Part shown: positions 45,066-56,775 of the stretch, one piece after another | Layout: each line of letters starts with the position of its first letter | How positions within the stretch are numbered: the first letter of the stretch is position 1 | The notes under the pieces: generated by a model | The model's database searches: none | What the model saw: the letters and a program-made list of their open reading frames with translations, nothing else | Told to the model about the DNA's origin: nothing | Position numbers and translations under genes: made by a program | Source of the DNA: Mercenaria mercenaria | Taxonomy: Eukaryota; Mollusca; Bivalvia; Venerida; Veneridae | Direction of reading: 5' to 3' | Assembly (NCBI RefSeq): GCF_021730395.1 | Contig: NC_069377.1 | Coordinates: forward strand, 47,322,501-47,386,500 | Length of the DNA: 64,000 bases

Positions 45066-46950
45066 GCCTAAAAGCTCCCTAAAGCGGTAGTCAGTCAATG
45101 TGATGTAAAACAGAATAAATTAGCTGCACGTAGTTTTATATCAAACTTGAAATACTAATGATTTGTGACGTTTCATATCCAGTATGTATACATATCCAAT
45201 ATGTATACAATAGTGAACGTTTGCTATCTGTTCGTCTTGAGGCTGTCCCTTTGAGGCAAAAGAAAATAAAAGCAAAATATTAAGACAAAATTGAATCGGT
45301 TAAAATTGGTTTAAAGAAAAACGCTCAAATATTTTCAAATCATGCACAACTCATAAGGAGATTTAAGGGGTAATTAATTATCTTGCTCAAAGTTGTAAAC
45401 ATCCACAAAGCAGCGGATATATTTTGAATGAGTTTCAGGAATATTCGTATTAGGAAAGATAAAGTGTGGCAATTTGTCTATGTAAATCATAATGCTGCCA
45501 CAGCGATTATCAATTTTAAAATTTGTTTGTCATATATCGAACGTAAAATCCGATCAGCTTACGATGTACTGCAAACGAGAAGTCTTTGTTTTTGTTTCTT
45601 ATCCGCCAAATATACAGACGAAATATATACTTTTTTTCACAGCGTAAAATATCTTGTTTCACGGGTTATCCAACAGCTCTCGGCATTCGCGCATGTTCTG
45701 TCTTCTGTAAATTGTCATATGTAACATCATAATAAAGTGTTTTCATAGTTTTATGTCCTCGGATGTTTCACAAAAGAGAAAAATTGTCTGTTCTTATCCC
45801 TAATTAAGAGTGATCAGAATATGCATGTTGAAGCTTACAGTTATATATGTGATTAACCCAAGAACGAACCCACGACCCGAGATACAAGTACAGTGTATTT
45901 CCAAAGTATTCATTTTAGCTCTAAACATATAGAATTACCTGTCTTATTAAATGCTTTTCAGTGATTTATCGAAATGTTAGAGTGAAATATAGCTGGTATT
46001 TTCACAGTGAAAAATATTAAATACTGAAGATATTTTTCACTTGTAAGAAACTATAAAATGGGTAAAGTTAGTCAAAACAGAAATAAAAAGAAAATTTCTT
46101 TGTTTTTACATGTAATATCTAAATATCTTTCACTCATGGACGCCATATCTTATATTTTCACCTGTGGGTAAACCACTCATGAAAATATTGTATTCGGTGT
46201 TTACTCGTGAAAGATACTTTAATCTCACACAAACAAATAACCTGTATATGATCAGATTTAAGAAAATTTCATTTACTGACAAAAACCCCTAATTATAATC
46301 GCAATGTAAAACAATTCAATTAAAGCATCAATTAGCATGAACATAACCGCTGACGTCAAGATTCTCTAACGGTTTTCGACGTCATCGACGTCACTTTGGC
46401 ATCTTTTGAATTTTCCGTTGGCAGCGAAAGGGTTAAGACACTTTTGAAACCCTTTGAGCTTAGTTAGAAAGTTAAATTCAACAGAAACATTTCGATTGAA
46501 ACATATTCATTTTCGCTCAATTGAGTAGAAATTCAAACATTCTTATGCATACGCGTGCATGTGATATTTGATAACATTCCTATCTTGAAAATCAGAGTTG
46601 TTTTTTTTAATTAAATATTAATCTAAGAAGAAATATTTTGTAGATAGTACAGCAAAAATTAGTATTTTAGTGACGGTTATTTAATTAATAGGAATAAGGT
46701 CAGTAATTTGGTCGAAAATATGCTTCCGTGGTGAGTCGAAAGAAGTCCATCGTAAATAGATCCTAATTTCCCCATTTTTACATTTTTAGGGTAGCAGACC
46801 ACAACTGACTAGCATTTCACTAGGAATTATTCAACCCCCTATTTTCTTTTCATTTTTTCGTAAATTTATGATAGAACTTTCATGAAAAATTGGTATATAA
46901 GTATTAAAAGTAGTCAAAACTACAAAAACTTTTTAAAAACAAGTCACTTT
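45066..46950. other. Intergenic with small palindromic repeats
   Basis: An inverted pair 'ATCTTTCACTCATGGACGCC' (about 46,126) and 'GGTGTTTACTCGTGAAAGAT' (about 46,196) marks a foldback repeat of about 90 bp. A TGACGTCA and a second GACGTCATCGACGTCA cluster lie at 46,352-46,395. The open frame at 45,428-45,724 has no recognised domain. Confidence 0.4.
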
Positions 46951-46951
46951 A

Positions 46952-46998
46952 TTTTTAACCAACGTTTCGGCTACATCAGCCTTCTTCAGGGTTCAAAA
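46952..46998 (-). ncRNA. Hammerhead-like ribozyme motif of a Penelope-type retroelement
   Basis: On the minus strand: helix I strand TTTTGAACC, core CTGAAGA, helix II GGCT-GATGT-AGCC, core GAAA, a minimal helix III formed by ACGT, cleavage-type triplet GTT, then GGTTAAAA closing helix I with one bulge. This order is that of the minimal type I hammerheads reported in Penelope-like elements. One extra A sits between the core and helix II, so catalysis is uncertain. The frame just upstream on the same strand ends 'FILNPEEG', which I recall as typical of the 5' region of these elements. No reverse transcriptase is present nearby, so this would be an isolated end fragment. Confidence 0.5.
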
Positions 46999-48784
46999 TA
47001 AACATAACAAAGGAAGTGACGTCAACGTCAAACGACGTCGATGACGACAACGTCAAAATTGAACAAAGAGTTTGGCGTAAAAAAAATTGGTGTATGAAAA
47101 AGTGATGTTCTATAAAGGTACGTAAAGACGACCTGAAGTTGTCGTTTGTTATATGAAACAAAAAAGGATTTGAATTACAGTTCTTCAACCTCATACACTC
47201 TGTCTGTGAAACCCGGCAAACAACGTAGTAAATACCAAAGTTAATTTTGTAACGAGAGAGACAGCTTTCACGTGAAGATGTGCTAGTAACTTTTAGATTT
47301 CATTTAATCAATCAGCTTTATTTCAATTAGCTTTTAATCTTTTCAATTTATAATACTTTATAATACTATAATAATTCTGTTGGAATACCTGACACTTTTA
47401 AACAGTAAGTTGTTGTGCGGTGTAACAATGGGATGAAATTTTGAATAACAACAAATACACATTTTAATTGATGGAAATCCTAAATATTACAGATCACAAT
47501 CTCGAAGGACAGTTTAAAGATGAATTGATTTTTTCAATACGAATACTCAGTTTAAAACAGCAAGATATTGATTTTAGACATTTTGTTCCTTCTAATTTTG
47601 GAGTTTGCTGATATCCGTTATTAAACAGTTAGCTTTGATACACAATTATTCGGGGTGTAACACGTTTATAAGATACTACGATCTGTTTTGATACTGTTTG
47701 TGTTTAGTCATCTCACAGTCACGTGCTAAGCTTGCCTCGTAGTGTCTGAGAGAACGCTCCATTTTCGTCAGTTTAAAACTACTAAAACTAGTCAGTTTTG
47801 ATATTGGTACTCTAATCTGTTTTGTCGGGCCTTAATTTTTTCAAGGTTCTTCTATCTTTTGCAAAGGCATTGGGTATATGATGTGTATGAATTGATAGGT
47901 TTCCGTTATAAATTTGAATGAATTAGCATAAGGTTTATTGCACCATGAATTGGTATAAACTCCCTAGCTCTGGAATAGTTGTCACAGACCCGTTCCCAGG
48001 TGTTTCTTCATTTGTTTGGTTAGTAAGCATTGTCTAAATAATAAACTTATATATTTATATCTGTGATATTCACAATAATAAACATGGCTATGGGGTTTCG
48101 TTTTGTTGGGTATGACTGAATGTTGTGAAAATGGCAATTCCTGTTGGACCTGTAAACAAACTGTTTTCTGCTTACGCATTATGCTTAATAATTGTTATAA
48201 ATTTAATAATCTTTTTAGAGTTAAAGTTCCAACTGCGCGAAAACCGGGGACCAAATGGGCATTATTTCACTCGTGGAATGAATTTTACATAACATAAGAC
48301 ACTTTTCATGCTAATATTCGCATGTTTTTGAGTTGTTTACTTGAAAACAAAAGTAGGCGCTTATTCTGCGGACCGCTTTCTGAAATGCAGCAATATGAGG
48401 GTACCTGACTTCAGCTGACTTGCATTTCACTGCATATTATACAGATACACCTTTTTCTTTTCGTTTTCTTGAAGCAAATGTAAGGATATCTTGTGGAAAA
48501 TAGGTCTACGACGGATTGAAAATCTAGAAACTGTACCTAAATTGTTCTGAAGTAGCTGAATTTATTATGAAACAAAGAACAATTTCTTTTATTGGTATAT
48601 AGCCTCAAATAAACTTTCTACTATATTCATCAATATTCAAACATTTGACAAAGTTAAGAGAAAAATAAAGTTACTGAAAATAGGATTTAACAACATATTA
48701 ATAGTTTTTGTATTCATGGCGGAAAATGTGGCAGCCACATGCAAATAAAAGCATTATGAACTTTTAAATGTTATAGTGATACAT
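46999..48784. other. Intergenic; possible Penelope-type 5' remnant then nothing recognised
   Basis: The part 46,999-47,200 may belong to the same retroelement remnant as the ribozyme motif and includes a TGACGTCA cluster at 47,017-47,060. The rest shows no gene or repeat I can support. Confidence 0.35.
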
Positions 48785-48992
48785 ATTAGGACACATGTCG
48801 AAACTTACAGTTTCTGGTGGTGGAAGAAGGATCCAAGTACCCATCCAAGCATTGTTTCAGACTAGGTCGGCACGCCCTTCCATAAGTCAGGTGGAAGGTT
48901 CCCTCAAATGTAGAATTCTACATTCAAAGCATCGAACCCACCTCAGTGAAGGGCACTTAAATCAAATTTAACCACTCGAAAATAGGGACCCC
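48785..48992 (-). repeat. Degraded SINE (family 1)
   Basis: 'TGGTGGTGGAAGAAGGATCC', 'CACGCCCTTCCATAAGTCAG', 'GTAGAATTC' and 'TTTAACCACTCG' follow family 1 order in reverse orientation, with heavy decay. Confidence 0.65.
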
Positions 48993-49533
48993 AAAATTTT
49001 TCATTCAGGTTGCATCGTAGTAATATTTAATCACAATATTTACCTTTAGTATAACACTGTGTACTTGAAACAATCGATTGCGCAATCATCAATAACAACT
49101 GCTGTTACTGAAAAAAGATGTAAATCTAAAACAAACATAGATATTTGTCAAAAATGTCTTTTGTAATACGTATACGTTATTCCTTTTGAGGTGTTTGTAT
49201 CAATGTTATCTGCACGTGACGCTGGTATATTACTCATTTAGAAGACAGGTTTACTACAAACATAATTTAGAAACATTTGGTCCATATTCTTCCAATGAAA
49301 TACTATAAGCGAAAAATTCGCTTGATTTGTGACAGATGTATTTGTACATATGCAAAACTTTGTCTGACATTATGAAGTTTAGCGTGTTGAAAATAATTAG
49401 GGTTGTTTCGCAGCTCAACTCAAACAAATAATATACCATTTACTGTTGAAACTACTTGCCGTTTTCACAACCTGTCCGCCAGTTCTATTGTCAAAATAAG
49501 CTTAAATGGCAGTCTTTTATTATTCAACTAACG
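48993..49533. other. Intergenic, nothing recognised
   Basis: AT-rich DNA without coding or repeat signal. Confidence 0.4.
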
Positions 49534-49696
49534 CAGGAAGCTGGCTTACGGAAGGTCGATAGTTCTACCCAGATGCCGCTCTTGAGGAATAATGAACGGA
49601 GGGGCTCCTGGGGTCGTCCTCCACAATCAAAGCTGGAAAATCGCAATATGACCTATAATATTGTGTCTGTGCGACGTTACACCCAGCAAAAACAAA
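49534..49696 (+). repeat. Headless SINE (family 1) fragment
   Basis: It begins in the body at 'GGAAGCTGGCTTACGGAAGG' and ends 'GTGCGACGTTACACCCAGCA' with an A-rich tail. The tRNA head is missing, as expected for 5' truncation. Confidence 0.75.
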
Positions 49697-51057
49697 ACAA
49701 ATCAATTAAAACGTATCACTAAAATATTGTTTTTTCCTGCATACGAATCTGTCAAACAGTTACTTACGATCGTAATCAAATGTTTTCGTTTCAGTTTATT
49801 CCTAGACACACCATGTCTTCTTCTTAAATGGGAATTTCCTCTTATAGACAAGATGATTGAATGCAATCTAATCTCCCTTTCTATTACTTCACAACTAGAC
49901 TGATGTCTTGAAGTCCTCTAAATTATTGATAAAATCAAGCCTAATTATGAGCAAATCCAATTATAAGGATAAAACGTTCATTGATTGCTTTCATGGAATT
50001 ACTTGGAAACATATTCCTCTAAAGCCGTTAGAAGTAACTGGGAAAGAAAGACATCAAAGGACCGCTGTGTTCTATAGCAAAAGCAGATGCTAAACAATGA
50101 CATAATGACAAAGATCCAAGAATAGCCATAGCAATGTAATTCAAGAAAGCAGCCTTTCCACAAGATAAATTGCAACACTACAAGAAGTCTACAATTTGGA
50201 CAAAAGTAAAAATGCGTTTTTGATTTTTAAGGTATTCATTTCATATAAATGTTCAAAGTATTTTTGTTTTATACACTACTGTGATCCATTGTATTGCTTT
50301 GTATTCGTCATCTGTTTGTTTTGCTTTGTTTATATGTTTATATGTTTGTGTGTTCGCGCGTGCTTTTTTGTATTTTGGCGTTGGCCGTGTGCGCCAACAT
50401 GCATGCATTGTTGTGGGTTGCAGCTTTAGGGGGCTGTGTTCATAAAACGGTTAAACAGTCATTAAAACGAAATGTTTTAAATCTCGTAGTAAAACTACTG
50501 AGAAAATCTGAATAACTTTAAGACCACAACCGACGAATATCACGTATTACCAATATCCTGTATTATATTTTACCATGTATCAATTAAAGTCTCATGAGTA
50601 TGTGATCACTTATAGCAGAAGGAAGACATAGTTTGAAGCTTTGAGCATTTCGTGCATAAATTACCTTTAATTTTTGCGAAAATATTTAGTTTACTGATAA
50701 AGCTATTCCGTCACAAGTTACAGCATTGGTAATACTCAACTAAAACAACTGAAAACAACAACAACAAGAAAATATTTCAGCTTACGAGACTTTTAGTAAC
50801 GCGACATTTTGTAGTTGTGAAGGTTGATATAATTTGTTGAAATCAGTATTTAGGAAGCAAGCAACACAACCAAGCACAATAATGGCAGACAGTTTGATTA
50901 TGTCTGTTCGTTCTTAAAATCAAATTAGTGATTCGAAAATCACATGCAGGCTATTTTCACTTACATGTTGAGATATTATTAGTATTGTATATATAAGTAA
51001 AAGTAATATGACTCTGATTTAAGATGTTTATTTACAGCAAAATAGCTTCGCATTTTA
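49697..51057. other. Intergenic, nothing recognised
   Basis: Several short open frames overlap here (for example 49,908-50,093 and 50,196-50,429). None has a domain, and the second is biased by T/G-rich sequence. Confidence 0.4.
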
Positions 51058-51735
51058 AATTATAATGGCCGCCAATTTTAATTTGCCACGCCAATATGTG
51101 GCAAAAACAGCAAGTACTTCTGTACATGCTATCTTAAAAATTCTTTCGCAAAAGTAAAATACTTCAAATTCTCATGCACGCCATACTTTTCAATTTGATT
51201 TTATGCCACCAACAAAGCAGCAGTCAACATTAAAAACTTAACTTTCCCATGGGAAATGCTATTTTCCCATAGGAATGCGGTCTTTTCCCATGGGAAATAC
51301 ACTTTCCCATGGGAAAATAACTTTCCCATGGGAAGAACATGTGATAAATTTCCCATGGGAAAATGGATTTCCCATGGGAATTTCCCATGGGAAATATATT
51401 TGTTTCTTAAAATGATAAATCATTATCTTTTAAACTTATTCTACACTAGGCACATCATAACATGACTTTGGAAAAAAGTTATTTGTCATTTTATCATTTT
51501 ACAAATTTTTCCATGGGAAACCGTTCCCATATTTTGGCCATGGGAGGACGTTCCTATGGGAATCATTTCCTATGGGAAATATTTCCGATGGGAAGACTTT
51601 TAAAATATTCCCATGGGAAATATTTCCTATAGGATATATTTCCCATGGGAAATATTTCCGACGGGAATGAATTCCGGTGGGAATATTTGATATAAAATAA
51701 GTCATGTGTACAATTTTCCACAGAAAATACTTCAT
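51058..51735 (+). repeat. Palindrome-array element, copy 1
   Basis: A conserved leader ('ATGGCCGCCAATTTTAATTT', GCCACG, 'GGCAAAAACAGCAAGTACTT') is followed by about 130 variable bp and two arrays. At 51,243-51,400 there are seven perfect copies of TTCCCATGGGAA, most extended by a flanking T/A pair, and one with a single change. At 51,508-51,690 two perfect copies lie among many altered ones. Spacing is irregular. Copy 2 at 57,900-58,222 is inverted and shares leader and arrays. Class unknown. Confidence 0.85.
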
Positions 51736-52028
51736 AAGAAACTGAATATTCTAAACTGAATAATGCCTTTTTAGATATGGAAGTCGTCGATACTATCGTT
51801 TAAACTGGCATCAAATTGGAATTCTAACACGATCCGATTTATTTTCCTATTAAACAAAGAAGGCAGAAAACAGTTATACAAAAATCACTGTTCTGACGTC
51901 ACAATTATTACGTCATGGCGTCAAACGGCATAGCGGCGCGCTGGAAAAGGAACCGACTGACGTGCAAATATTTAATGAATGTCGTCAAGGATGTACTTAA
52001 AATTCCTTGGTAACGTGTTAGAATCGAA
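51736..52028. other. Short intergenic stretch with a CRE palindrome
   Basis: A TGACGTCA at about 51,895 lies beside 'ATTACGTCATGGCGTCAAA'. No gene is present. Confidence 0.4.
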
Positions 52029-52190
52029 ATAATATATCTCATTCAGTGATTTGCTCTTGAATAAATCATTGTTTGTCGTTCAGATGCGTATTATCACTCG
52101 GGCTGCGCCCTCATGATATAATTCCTTCGCATCTGAATTCCAAACAATGAGTTATTCAGCGACAAATCACTGAATGAGATATATTATTTC
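52029..52190. repeat. Palindromic foldback element (162 bp)
   Basis: 'AATATATCTCATTCAGTGAT' (52,030 on) pairs with its complement at 52,190. Inner 'AATCATTGTTTG' pairs with 'CAAACAATGAGTT', and 'CAGATGCG' with 'CGCATCTG'. The centre contains 'CTCGGGCTGCGCCCTC'. Confidence 0.8.
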
Positions 52191-52344
52191 TTAAATAGAG
52201 TATGTCAAATGGGAAATAGAGAATGGTCTTGAGTCTTCTACAGGCGATATTTCTTTTAACATTTAATTTAAATACAGTAACTGCAAAATTACATCTAAAC
52301 CACACTGCTGTAATCTGGAGTTACTACTCATACTAACCCTAATA

Positions 52345-52560
52345 ATGCTGGACACGATTGAGTCTACCTTTGCGGCCAGTGTAAATCATGATGAACTTGC
52401 ACACCCGTGCAGTCTGATCATGATCTGCACTGTTCGCCATTCAGTCGGTATCCTTTTGTAAGCACCCCGTTTAACAGTTTATTGTACTGTCCAAACTAAA
52501 AGATGGACAAGTTCATTATAGAAATTCAGCAGGCTAAGGGCTAAAATAGAGTTTAATATT
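52345..52560 (+). repeat. Degraded dispersed repeat
   Basis: 'TGCACACCCGTGCAGTCTGA', 'GATCTGCACTGTTCGC', 'GTACTGTCCAAACTAAAAGA' and 'AGCAGGCTAAGGG' match my memory of an abundant bivalve repeat. No other copy is in the window. Confidence 0.4.
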
Positions 52561-53755
52561 CTCTCTCTTCTTTGTACGTTCTAATGTCAAACAATCTCAA
52601 AAAAAGTGAATAAAAGAACACTAGCTTTAATTTAAATCCTAAAGTGAAAAAGTGTTCATTAATCGTTCTGTCTCATGACGCCACTTCATCAAATAGCTCC
52701 TGCAATAGCTTCTGCGCTGGTACTAGAGTGGTTTTCTAATCATATTCATTATGCATATTTCCTATAACCCCTTTTTGTGTTTAGCATACAATTAAAACAC
52801 TGTGAAACTACAAAAAAAACTGACAAAGGCTCTATTGAGTATCATCCTTCATCAAACTCCTGTTCAATTTTTTTTATCGTAGTAATGGCCGAGTCTGCAC
52901 TGTGACAAGGTCGTGCAACAGCACAGTCACGATTAAAACAAAACCACATTAATGCTGGTTTGCTGTCATTATCACATATGAAAATATAGTATTTATATTT
53001 ATACGCAGATGGTGTACTGAATTAAATCTAAAAAGATATTGCTAATCTAAAATCTTCTATTAAATATGTGTAAATTGTTGTTATTATAATCTGAAACATA
53101 CTTATTTCGTTCACAAAAGTACTACGTTTGTAGTGTGCGGTCAGTTTGTTTTGTTTTGTTTTTTATCTCTAAATAACACGGAATACATTTTTTTTTCGGA
53201 GATTACATATTATTTATGCCCAATAAAGAATCAATGTATTCCATATGTCGAGGCTTCACAATCAATCTTGAGTTCTTAAATATTTATAAGAAATGAAGCT
53301 CAGCATATTCGGCCGAGTTTTGGTAGCGACAAAATGCGATGCAAGGGTACATATGATTAGTTAAGGATCACGGGTTGAATCGTATTTTTTTTTTTTAAGT
53401 CAGGGGCTGTGCTCATTTTTACATAATGCACTAAGGAGAGAGATTAAAGGAGGGAATGTCTTCTATAAAAATGGTGGCGGAGGGGGTTTGGAACTCCCCT
53501 GCCGAGATATAGTTTTCGTATAATAACAACCAAAATTTAGATTCCTGGGCGTTTGGAAAGGGCCTCATACGACGCTTCCTATGCGATATATTGTTGTCGG
53601 AGGGATAACCCGCCGAGAGTTTTAAAGCACGAAAATGTTGAATTCTGTTAAACGAAGTATAACTGAGAGAATGGCACGTGGGTCCTCCACCTAGGTTTGT
53701 TATTTTTTAAACATCCCGCATAAAAATAAATGGTGAATTCTGTGCGTGTTTTAGG
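52561..53755. other. Intergenic, nothing recognised
   Basis: AT-rich with T and A runs (for example 53,385-53,397). No coding signal. Confidence 0.4.
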
Positions 53756-53764
53756 GGTCTTAGA

Positions 53765-54063
53765 TATATTTTTCTTGCACACCGGACTGGCCTTTCCGGT
53801 GATTTTACCCATGCCGGCAAAACCCATCTGGCACCCCGCATGCCAGATGACTCTCGTGCTGTTAATGACAACCAGTGGTTCATGAACTGATAATATATTG
53901 TTTATGTTAAAATACGAAAAAAGCAGGTACTTCTCTCCGTTCCTGATAGTATATATCTCGATTCAAAATACGTTAGATTACCATAAGAACATAAAGTTAC
54001 GCTACAAACGCTAAAACTTAAGTGGAATTTTGTTATTGTGCGTAACGCAAAACATCATGACGT
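53765..54063 (+). repeat. Direct duplication, unit 1 (about 300 bp)
   Basis: The unit matches 54,221-54,524 almost base for base, starting 'CACACCGGACTGGC.TTTCCG' and ending 'GTAACGCAAAACATCATGAC'. The palindromic element 54,068-54,208 lies exactly between the two units. Confidence 0.85.
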
Positions 54064-54067
54064 CCCT

Positions 54068-54208
54068 GTCATGTGTTTACGAATCGGATAGAAATATCCG
54101 TCCCTCGGCCATCTGCGCATGGGCAGTAATTCGGCAAGCCTCATTACCGCCCAATGCGCAGGTGCCCTCGGGACGGATATTTCTATCCGATTCGTAAACA
54201 CATGACAG
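54068..54208. repeat. Foldback element (141 bp), 39-bp perfect arms
   Basis: CTGTCATGTGTTTACGAATC at 54,068 continues to 54,106 and pairs exactly with 54,170-54,208. The spacer holds 'GCAAGCCTCATTACCGCCCA'. A second, one-armed copy is at 54,691-54,780. Confidence 0.88.
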
Positions 54209-54220
54209 ATATTATTATTC

Positions 54221-54524
54221 CTACACACTGGACTGGCGTTTCCGGTGATTTCCCTCATGCCGGCAAAACCTATCTGGCACCCCCATCCCCTCCCCATGCC
54301 AGATGACTCTCGTGCTGTTAATGACAACCAGTGGTTCATGCATTGATAATATATTGTTTATGTAAAGTACGAAAAGAGCAGGTACCTTGAATTTTTCTCT
54401 ATTTCTTATAGTATATTTCTCGATTCAAAATACGTTCGTTTACCGTAAGAACATAAAGTTACGCAACAAACGATAAAACTAAAGTGGAACTTTGTTATTG
54501 TACGTAACGCAAAACATCATGACG
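54221..54524 (+). repeat. Direct duplication, unit 2
   Basis: This is the partner of 53,765-54,063; it continues right into TGACGTCACTT. Confidence 0.85.
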
Positions 54525-54690
54525 TCACTTCTGCCTACGGACGTTAATTTCCCGCGCTTTGTGTTCATTCTCTACTATAAGAAAGAGTGCTAAGTATGCT
54601 AAGAGACCTAAGTATTTCTACATGTTATTTGTAAAATACGGTATGCAAGAAAAATAATCTGCCAGAATAAAATGCTAGAATGTATACGAT

Positions 54691-54780
54691 ATGCAAGCCT
54701 CATTACCGTCCAATGCGCAGGTGCCGTCGGGACGGATATTTCTATCTGATTCGTAAACACATGGCAGATTATTATTATTC
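54691..54780. repeat. One-armed copy of the 54,068-54,208 foldback element
   Basis: 'GCAAGCCTCATTACCGTCCA' through 'GGGACGGATATTTCTATC' and 'GATTCGTAAACACATGGCAG' matches 54,137-54,208, then 'ATTATTATTATTCC' as after the first copy. The left arm is missing. Confidence 0.8.
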
Positions 54781-55234
54781 CGACACAAAAAGTTTTCTTC
54801 TTTTTAAAGGTGACGGGTTTCGAGAGTCCACCACAAATATCTTTGAAACACAGCGTATAAGAATTGTAGAATGTGGCCGGGGGCTTACTCGAATAATTTT
54901 CTAAAAACTGAATTCTCCAACGTTAGATTTAGATTTTTATTTTTGGTGTATACATGCGAGTGGTGTTCTGGGGTCCTCCCCGGAAAACGCATGGAAATGG
55001 TTGGTTCTGTGTGTTAAGATGTATATATAAGATAAATATATCATTTACTCTGAACTGAAGCTTCCTCCGCAAAAAGGTATACAATGTCATGTATCATATT
55101 TTATCTACATATATAAATGCGAATGATTTTCTCGAAATATTTATCGCGGATTTTGGTGTTTTTCTTCATTTGTATACGACGTATTATGAGAACACCTGCG
55201 GCGGGCGTGCTGCTCGAAAGGTTGTTCACTATCT

Positions 55235-56030
55235 AACTTGAGCAGTTCTTATCCAGTGTTCACCCACCAAACTTGGTCAGAATGTTCACATCTCGGGCAA
55301 GTTCGATAATCAGCCGAATTGTCTCAGTAGTTCTGGAGGTACGCCCCTTTAATTGCTTAAAATTGCAAGTATTGAGATCAGTTCTTATCCAATATCCACC
55401 AAACTTGGTCAGGATGCTGATTTGCAATATATCTCGGCCAAGGTTGATAACCAGTCAGATCATTTCAGTAGCTCTGGAGCTATGCCCCGCGAATAACTCA
55501 AAATTGCGAATGTTGATGGGTGCGGACATGCAAAGAATTGCGCAATTTTGCCGCGCTCCAATTGATAATAGCTATTTGCAATAAATTGAGGGACATAACT
55601 CCGCTTTCACTGAGTGGTCTGGGACGTAATACCCCATGTGCGCAACTTCACATGCTGATAAATATTTCTATGACCGAAGATGGAATAGCTTTTGCTGAGC
55701 ATAAATACATGTATAGCTTTTTTCAATAAATTAAGGGACAAAACTCCGCTTTCATTGAGTGGTCTGGGACGTAAAACCCAAGTTGCACAACTTAACATGC
55801 TGAAAAAATATTTTTGTAATGTTTCATACCTAAGTTGGAATAAACAAGGGCCATAACTCTGCTTTCCCTGGGCAGAGCCGGACGAAAAAACCCGGGTGCA
55901 CAAATTTACATGCTGATGTATATTCCTGTAATGTTGCATGACTGTAGGTGGAATCGCATATCACAAATTTACTGGACATACTGACGTCCGTGTGGACGTA
56001 CGGGCGGACGGACGGGCGAAATATAGAAGG
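55235..56030. repeat. Tandemly organised dispersed repeats
   Basis: Two 'CAGTTCTTATCCA.TTC/AT.CACCAAACTTGGTCA' blocks (about 55,240-55,375 and 55,378-55,510) are followed by three 'GGGACA/GGGCCATAACTC.GCTTT' blocks (55,590, 55,735, 55,848 on), each with a 'CACAACTT/ACA.TGCTGA' ending. The stretch closes with a CGGACGGACGG run near 56,010. This is typical of a mollusc transcribed repeat, by memory. No gene. Confidence 0.55.
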
Positions 56031-56159
56031 AGTACGCAATTTTGTATTCCTATCACGCTGTCTCACAAGTAATCGTAGCAAAGTTAAAGTATCCGGCTGA
56101 GAATCTGTATTCTCTGGCTGAGGATCGGTACACTTTATCTGAGGATCAAGAGAATATGT

Positions 56160-56775
56160 ACGCTCTGGCGCTAAACTTTCAGTATTCTCTGGCGAAGGAT
56201 CTCTGGCACTGAATCAGTATTCTCTGGCGAAGGATCTGCGCTCTCTAGCGCTAAATATTCAGTATTCTCTGGCGAAGGATCTGCGCTTTCTAGCGCTAAA
56301 TATTCAGTATTCTCTGGCGAAGGATCTGCGCTCTCTAGCGCTAAATATTCAGTATTCTCTTGCGAAGGATCTGCCCTCTCTAGCGCTAAATATTCAGTAT
56401 TCTCTGGCGAAGGGTCTGCGCTCTCTAGCGCTAAATATTCAGTATTCTCTGGCGAAGGATCTGTGCTCTCTAGCGCTAAATATTCAGTATTCTCTGGCGA
56501 AGGATCTGCGCTCTCTAGCGCTAAATATTCAGTATTCTCTGGCGAAGGATCTGCGCTGCTAAATATTCAGTATTCTCTGGCGAAGGATCTGCGCTCTCTA
56601 GCGCTAAATATCCAGTATTCTCTGGCGAAGGATCTGCGCTCTCTAGCGCTAAATATTCAGTATTCTCTGGCGAAAGATCTGCACTCTTTAGCGCTAAATA
56701 TTTGAAGTATTCTCTGGCGAAGGATCTGCGCTCTCTAGCGCTAAATATTCAGTATTCTCTGGCGAAGGATCTGAT
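56160..56775 (+). repeat. 45-bp minisatellite, 14 copies
   Basis: The unit is TATTCTCTGGCGAAGGATCT then GCGCTCTCTAGCGCTAAATATTCAG, repeated from about 56,181 to 56,772. Most copies differ at 0-2 positions. The first copies and the part 56,095-56,160 are decayed relatives, and one copy lacks part of the CTCTAGCG text (near 56,555). Because 45 is a multiple of three, two forward frames stay open across the array; this alone is not evidence of coding. Confidence 0.95.

Noticed and set aside
45428-45724. Open frame of 98 codons as a host gene
   Set aside because: No domain, no convincing composition, no splice or repeat support.
51256-51465. Peptides rich in FPMG/SHGK/FPWE across the palindrome arrays
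   Set aside because: They are direct translations of CCCATGGGAA palindromes and occur in several frames and on both strands.
56463-56705. A repetitive protein gene across the 45-bp minisatellite
   Set aside because: The frame is open only because the period is a multiple of three; no start context, exon signals or flanking coding sequence were seen.
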